This document shows, piece by piece, positions 14,608 through 14,640 of a stretch of 14,640 nucleotides of DNA. Below the pieces are notes generated by a model, which had not been told where the DNA came from, did not search any database, and was given only the letters and a program-made list of their open reading frames with translations. The stretch is from Nitrospirota bacterium. Its GTDB lineage: Bacteria; Nitrospirota; Nitrospiria; Nitrospirales; Nitrospiraceae. Position numbers and translations under genes: made by a program. The DNA lies in assembly GCA_016222925.1 (NCBI GenBank), contig JACRQB010000039.1:1-14640 (forward strand). The letters run 5' to 3'. Position 1 is the stretch's first letter; each line of letters starts with the position of its first letter.

Positions 14608-14640
14608 CTATTTCACCTCTTTATGAGGCACGTGCTTGCG
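14608..14640 (-). CDS. rpmG: 50S ribosomal protein L33, C-terminal end (cut by window edge)
   Basis: Ten codons and a TAG stop are visible at the right edge, reading RKHVPHKEVK. This matches the usual C-terminus of L33 (R/K-K-H-x-x-H-K-E-x-K), a small 50S protein near the E site. The placement 77 bases upstream of tRNA-Trp and ahead of secE is the classical context. Only the tail is in the window, so length and any zinc-binding cysteines cannot be judged. Confidence 0.88.
   Translation of the reverse strand, partial: RKHVPHKEVK

Overview
The window is one densely packed block of information-processing genes, all on the minus strand. Read in transcription order (from high to low coordinates) it is: the 3' end of rpmG (L33), tRNA-Trp, secE, nusG, rplK (L11), rplA (L1), rplJ (L10), rplL (L7/L12), rpoB, rpoC, rpsL (S12), rpsG (S7), fusA (EF-G) and the 5' end of tuf (EF-Tu). 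This is the classical secE-rif-str cluster of a bacterial chromosome. No mobile element, CRISPR array, phage gene or accessory island is visible. The protein sequences, the SI3-type insertion in RpoC and the gene order suggest a Gram-negative bacterium; my best guess is Nitrospirota (Nitrospira-like), by resemblance only.

Region by region. 14608-14640 is the L33 C-terminus. 14456-14530 is a complete tRNA-Trp(CCA) with encoded CCA. 14056-14250 and 13458-13994 are secE and nusG. 12235-13379 is rplK-rplA behind a foldable leader that may be an L1 autoregulatory site. 11213-12148 carries L10 and L7/L12 in one uninterrupted reading frame, behind a foldable leader that may be the L10 site. 7131-11087 is an intact rpoB. 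3348-7084 is rpoC. A perfect TTGACA-17-TATAAT promoter (3297-3325) sits directly behind rpoC and drives rpsL-rpsG-fusA-tuf.

Two things are unusual. First, rpoC is broken. Compared with E. coli beta', it lacks about 72 residues in frame (the secondary-channel rim, including ppGpp site 1 residues), then about 58 residues inside SI3 with a frame change, then about 17 residues near the C-terminus with another frame change. RpoC is essential and every neighbour is intact, so sequence or assembly loss is the most economical explanation, but this must be tested with reads. Second, rplJ has no stop codon before rplL, so it encodes an L10-L12 fusion, while rplL keeps its own strong ribosome binding site. 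I do not see a new defence or mobile system here; the interesting signals are these gene-structure anomalies and several candidate RNA regulatory leaders.
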